A stretch of DNA of 64,000 nt from Copromyces sp. CBS 386.78 (lineage: Eukaryota; Ascomycota; Sordariomycetes; Sordariales; Sordariaceae): NCBI GenBank assembly GCA_030685235.1, contig MU839181.1, forward strand, positions 98,423 through 162,422, in the 5' to 3' direction. Positions 59,701 through 64,000 of this stretch are shown here, one piece after another; position 1 is the first letter of the stretch, and every line of letters starts with the position of its first letter. Under the pieces are notes generated by a model. It saw nothing but the letters and a program-made list of their open reading frames with translations. It ran no database searches and had not been told where the DNA came from. The position numbers and the translations under genes were made by a program.

Positions 59701-62700
59701 ATAAATTAATACCTACGCTAATAAAGGCTCTAAAATAGCCATCTAAATAATAAAAATCGCTAAATACATTTACTTTAATAATAATGTAAACAAAGACTTC
59801 GAATAATACGAAGCTATTAAATTTGCCGCCAATATTATAGAAAAAGATATAGCCAAATTTTATAAAAAGGCCGATAAGCCGCCTAAGATTAATACCCAAA
59901 TTAAAGAAAAATTTCCTAAATAATACTAAAATTACTTTAATATTTTTAAACTTCGTAACGTTACAATTTTACCTCCTTACCGCTCTTATAATTTTAAAAT
60001 CGAATTCCGTCCGAAAAAATAAACGCCCTATACAAAATCGAAAGTATTCAACCCCAACGAATTAAATATAATTAAAAAATAAATTAACGAAAACTTCTAT
60101 AATAAATTTATCCGTCCTTCGTAATTAAAGGCCGCTTCCCAAATCCTATTAGTATAAAAGCTAGGCGGAAGTATTAAAATTTACGTAGATTATAAAAGGA
60201 TTAATAATATTACCTTTAAAAGCCGCTACTTACTCCCTTTAATTAAGGAAACTTTTAACGCTATTTATAAAATAAAGATTTTTACTAAATTAAATATTAT
60301 TGCCGCTTTTAATTATATTCGTATCGTAGAAAGGTATAAATAATTAACAGCGTTCGTTACCCACTTTAGCTTATTTAAATTACTTATCTACCTATTCGGC
60401 CTATAAAAGGTACTTAATATATTTTAGAACTATATTAACAATATTTTATATAATATCCTAAATATTTATATAACCGCTTACCTAAATAATATCTTAATTT
60501 TTTCAAATAACGAAGAAAAGTATTAAAAGTACGTAAATAATATTCTTACCCGCCTAGAAAGGCGGGCCTACAAATTAATATTAATAAATACGAATTTTAT
60601 ACCAAAAAAACCAAATATTTTAAATTAATTATTATATTAAACAATATCGAAATAAACCTAGTAAAAGTTAAAACTATTATAGATTAATAACCCCTAATAT
60701 TAAAGAAACTTTTATAAAATTTCTTAAAATTTACTAATTTCTATCGTTATTTTATTAAAAGCTTTTCAATAATAGTAACGCTATTATATAACCTTACGAA
60801 AAAAATATAAAATAAGTATAAATTATAATATAGCAATCTACTTTCGAAACCCTAAAAGCCGTATTTACTAGCGGACCAACTTTATAAATTTATAATTAAT
60901 TTAAAAAAACGGTTATAGAGACCGATACTTCGAATTAAACTTCTAGAAGTACCCTTTCCTAATACAAGGATAATAGTAAACTCTACCCAATCGTATACTT
61001 TTTAGTATAATATTTAATAATAAAATATAATTATAATATTTACAATAAAGAATTCTTCGCTATCGTTAAAGCCCTAGAGGAATAGCGCCCAAAATTAAAA
61101 GGCGCTTAATAACCTTTTAATATTATTACGGATTATAAAAATTTAAAAACCTTTATAATAAATAAACAATTTATACCCCACTATATATAATAATTACAAT
61201 TTCTATTATAATTCAATTTTTTAATCCTCTATATATTAAAGTTATAAAATCTTCGCCCCGATATATTAAGTAGGAAATTAGAAAATATATTTCTAAATAT
61301 GAATAATTATCGTTTAAAAGTATAAAACCGTAAGTTTATCGACCCCGCCCGCTTTAAAGAAGGTTACTTTACCCTATTAACTATAATTACCAGCGACTTC
61401 AATTTTAACGAAGAAATATTCCTATTATCGTTAAATATTTTAAAAGAACTAAATAAATTAACCAACAATATTATTAATAAGACTTATAATTAGTTAACCC
61501 TAATATAAGAGTCGTTAATTGCCTAAAGAACTTAAATTATATTAAATAATACCCTTATATTAAAAAGAAATTTAAAATTATTTTCGCCGAATATTCTATA
61601 GCGGGAAATAAAACTTATTATAAAGGGAGGGTATTTATCGATCTTAATAATATTGCCACCTATTTACTATTAATCTACTATACTTATTCGTTATTAACGG
61701 CCGGCTATCTAAGAAGGGATAAAATATAAATATAAATAAACGACTATTAATATTAATTAAATATAGCGGAGGCCGTTAAAACCTATTATAAAAGTTACCT
61801 AATATATTCTAAAATAAAGGTATTACAACGAATTAAAATAAACTACTTCAAACCTATACTAGCAATTTACGTATTATAAATTAATATATTAATTAATTAC
61901 ATTTCCCCCTTACTAAAAAACTTTTATCTAAACTAGAAATTTAAATATATCGCTATCGTCGTAGACCGTTTAATAAAAATATATTACTATATCCCGACCG
62001 TTACTATAAAAACGGAAAAACTAATAGACTATTTTATTAACTATATTTATACCCTTTACAATTTATTTAATACTATCGTTTCTAACCGCGGTACTTAATT
62101 TATATCCTTATTCTAATTTACAATCTATAAATATTTAACTATTAAAAAATTATTAAACTCCGCTTTCCACTTATAAACCAATACCTAAATAGAATATATT
62201 AACGTAAAAATAGAATAATATTTACGTATTTTCGTTAATTAAATATAAACGGATTAAATATAATAATTACTATTAATAGAATTCGCAAGAAATAATATAA
62301 TATTATTAATTACGGGCGTAACCCCCTTCTTTACCAACTATAATTTCCACCCCCGTATAAGTATCGAACCTACAACGGTCTTACTATTAAAAGGTTTTTC
62401 GCTAATATAATAAAAAAAAAATATAAAGGCTAGCGAATTATTCGTTCGTTTTAAAGTTATTTAAAACTATATACGTACTTCTATAAAGAAAGTATAAAAC
62501 CAATACAAGGCTAACGCTAACGAAAATTAATTTAATATATTCAAATACTATACTAGGGATTTTATTTTACTTAATACAATTAATTTCAATAATAATAGGC
62601 TATATAATAAATTATCCCTATAATAGGAAAGCCCTTTTAAAATAGATTAAATATAATCCTACAATATTAAATTAATTTTACCTATTAATATAAAATATTC

Positions 62701-62900
62701 GCTAATATTCTACGTCTCTATAATAAAACTTTATTATAAAGGCTTCCCTAATTAAACCAACCTATAAAATAACGTACGAACTAATAAAAGTAAAATTATA
62801 ATTAGAATAAATAATTATAAAGACGTAGTAAAATAAGAATTTAATAAATTCTTAAATTATTTTTAACGAGGAAGTAACTATTACTAGTTCTATATAATAA
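59701..62900 (+). pseudogene. outer Gypsy pol remnant (RT, RNase H, integrase)
   Basis: Plus-strand traces in order: a VDYKRIN-type motif near 60180-60215, the YxDD box damaged to AYLNN at about 60476-60490 (Asp to Asn), RNase H near 61000-61150, the integrase first catalytic Asp in VVDRLIKIYYYIPT at about 61955-62000, and the second region IVSNRGT at about 62075 with Asp to Asn. All consistent with G-to-A change. Not functional. Confidence 0.8.
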
Positions 62901-63579
62901 AGTAAAAATATTATAATCCTACCGACAAACCCCTTAATAACGTTAAAGGAATAAGGGATTCTATTATTATATTTTACTACAATCACCCAAATACCCCCAT
63001 CCTACCAACAATTTAAAATTAATTAAAAATTAAAGCTATACTTTAAGAACAGACCCCAACCCTAAAACGAAGGGCCCTAATACCCCAAATACGCTATATA
63101 ACGTCGCCCGCACCCTAAATACGCTATATAACGTCGCCTACATTCTAAACACACTATATAACACCCCTAACCCCGCCCCTAAAACGTTTTAAACGTATTA
63201 CCAACTTAAAGGAATAAATTAATACTGCTATAACGGATATTACGGCCGGCCGTAAAGTATAAGAAATTACAGTCGAATTAGTAAACTAGGAATTTAAACC
63301 CCTATCCAAAGAGGATTTAAAAAAAATAAACGAATTTTTCTACAAAATATTTAGGAGGCTAGCGGAAGTTTAGTAAAGTAAACAGCCCCCGACAAGGAAT
63401 ATAGAGGCACGGTTAGAAGCTAGTACTTATTAATAAAACGATAACGACGTTATTTAAGTACAGTGTATAAGCGTTAAATCACGGATCGAGGAGTTAAAAT
63501 AAAGGATAATTTATTATTTTATATATATATACTAAATAAATCGTTTAAAGCTCTATAAACTTCTTTTATAGGGAAGTAA
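62901..63579 (+). other. outer Gypsy 3' non-coding part
   Basis: Between the pol remnant and the right LTR. Contains a tandem stretch near 63085-63170 with ACGCTATATAACGTCGCC-type units (about three copies, imperfect). No coding trace. Confidence 0.55.
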
Positions 63580-63810
63580 TATTATAAAATTACTTATAAT
63601 AGCACATAACACTAGGCACTATATAATCGAATCTATTAACTATTAGCCAATAGGACCGTATATACGCACGCACTAGTAGGCCTCGGTCTAAATTAGGGCA
63701 CAGCATAGCCTACCCTATATCTAGACCGCACTCCTCCCTCCTCTCCTTCTTTCCTTCCTCGTACAACTACATTTATCCTACCTCACCCCCAACAATATTA
63801 CCCTATAATA
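63580..63810 (+). repeat. right LTR of the outer Gypsy element
   Basis: 231 bp, paired with 49073-49304. Followed by ATTAG (63811-63815). Confidence 0.92.
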
Positions 63811-63905
63811 ATTAGTAACATTACTATTAGTATCGTCCCCTTTATTACCCCCCTTCCTTTTAATACCTTTAACGTTTTTAAAAATTATTTTATTAGGGTC
63901 TTTAA
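63811..63905 (+). mobile_element. hAT copy 2, resumed after the Gypsy insertion
   Basis: Sequence after the right LTR (ATTAG, then TAACATTACTATTAGTATCG, TTATTACCCCCCTTCC, CCTTTAACGTTTTT) lines up with copy 1 at about 44650-44770, directly continuing the match that was cut at 49072. This shows that the Gypsy element landed inside hAT copy 2. The match fades near 63905. Confidence 0.8.
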
Positions 63906-64000
63906 TTATGAGAATGTCTTTTCGCACCGTAATGAATGTCTTCCGGCACCGTAGCCCCACCCTTCCCGTGCGCCAAGGCACACTAATGCACCCCAAAAAT
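63906..64000. other. unassigned, low-RIP sequence at the window end
   Basis: Composition returns to normal (CpA and TpG present, GC-rich). It does not match copy 1. It could be another insertion, a deletion junction, or host sequence. Confidence 0.4.

Larger units (their letters stand above)
49073..63810 (+). mobile_element. outer Ty3/Gypsy LTR retrotransposon, RIP-degraded
   Basis: LTRs at 49073-49304 and 63580-63810 flank an interior read on plus. Insertion into hAT copy 2 duplicated ATTAG, seen as ATTAA on the left (49068-49072) and ATTAG on the right (63811-63815), the left G having become A. Excluding the nested inner element and its 5-bp duplication the element is about 7.3 kb. A weak purine tract (AGGGAAG, near 63570) precedes the right LTR. 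gag, protease, reverse transcriptase, RNase H and integrase traces lie in order. Confidence 0.93.

Noticed and set aside
59699..59899. 66-codon minus frame inside the outer Gypsy element
   Set aside because: Antisense to the pol remnant in TA-rich sequence.
1..64000. CRISPR arrays, bacterial operons, riboswitches
   Set aside because: Introns, tRNA introns and RIP indicate a fungal nuclear genome; no regularly spaced repeat array is seen.

Overview
The window looks like nuclear DNA of a filamentous ascomycete, most likely Neurospora or a close Sordariomycete relative. Support: short introns (59-148 nt) with GTAAGT-like donors and CTNAC/CTAAT branch sites, intron-bearing tRNA-Phe(GAA) and tRNA-Arg(TCT) genes, and a TA-rich tract whose transposons carry C:G to T:A damage typical of repeat-induced point mutation (RIP). 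No database search was possible; species and family names rest on recognition of motifs.

Positions 1-43,700 are ordinary gene-rich euchromatin. In order: a Pro/Ser-rich single-pass membrane protein (-), an AKR7-type aldo/keto reductase (+), a 323-bp MITE with 92-bp arms and a TTA duplication, a TRP/YVC1-like cation channel (+), tRNA-Gly(GCC) (-), an F-box protein (+), a cyanamide-hydratase-like HD protein (-), a small secreted Cys-rich protein with a GC-AG intron (-), a 3-kb gene-poor stretch, an amino-acid permease (-), a low-complexity conserved-looking protein (-), an HDDC2/YfbR-like HD phosphohydrolase (-), a secreted CAP/PR-1 protein (-), a six-motif DDX60/Ski2-like helicase of 1798 aa (-), a CAP59-type mannosyltransferase (+), a sulfite oxidase (+), tRNA-Arg(TCT) (-), tRNA-Phe(GAA) (+), and a MYND-finger gene broken by one in-frame TAG (-). 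Exon boundaries were worked out by hand and all keep frame.

Positions 43,700-64,000 are a transposon graveyard built inside one host gene. A DUF3632-like gene starts at 43,706. It is split at 44,100 by a 3,786-bp hAT element (44,101-47,886; 13-bp perfect inverted ends; perfect 8-bp duplication CCACTGGC), resumes at 47,887-48,570, and is hit again at 48,571 by a second, related hAT copy. That copy is interrupted by a Ty3/Gypsy element on + (49,073-63,810; duplication ATTAA/ATTAG), which is itself interrupted by a second Gypsy element on - (50,337-57,774; perfect 5-bp duplication CCTTC). The second hAT copy resumes at 63,811. This gives a readable insertion order. All four elements are wrecked by RIP: zinc-knuckle Cys/His codons changed to Tyr, catalytic Asp to Asn, and many stops.

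The genes do not form an obvious pathway or cluster; they are unrelated housekeeping and accessory genes on both strands. The main interest is the nested, RIP-mutated region, the possible leakage of RIP into two neighbouring host genes, and the MITE.
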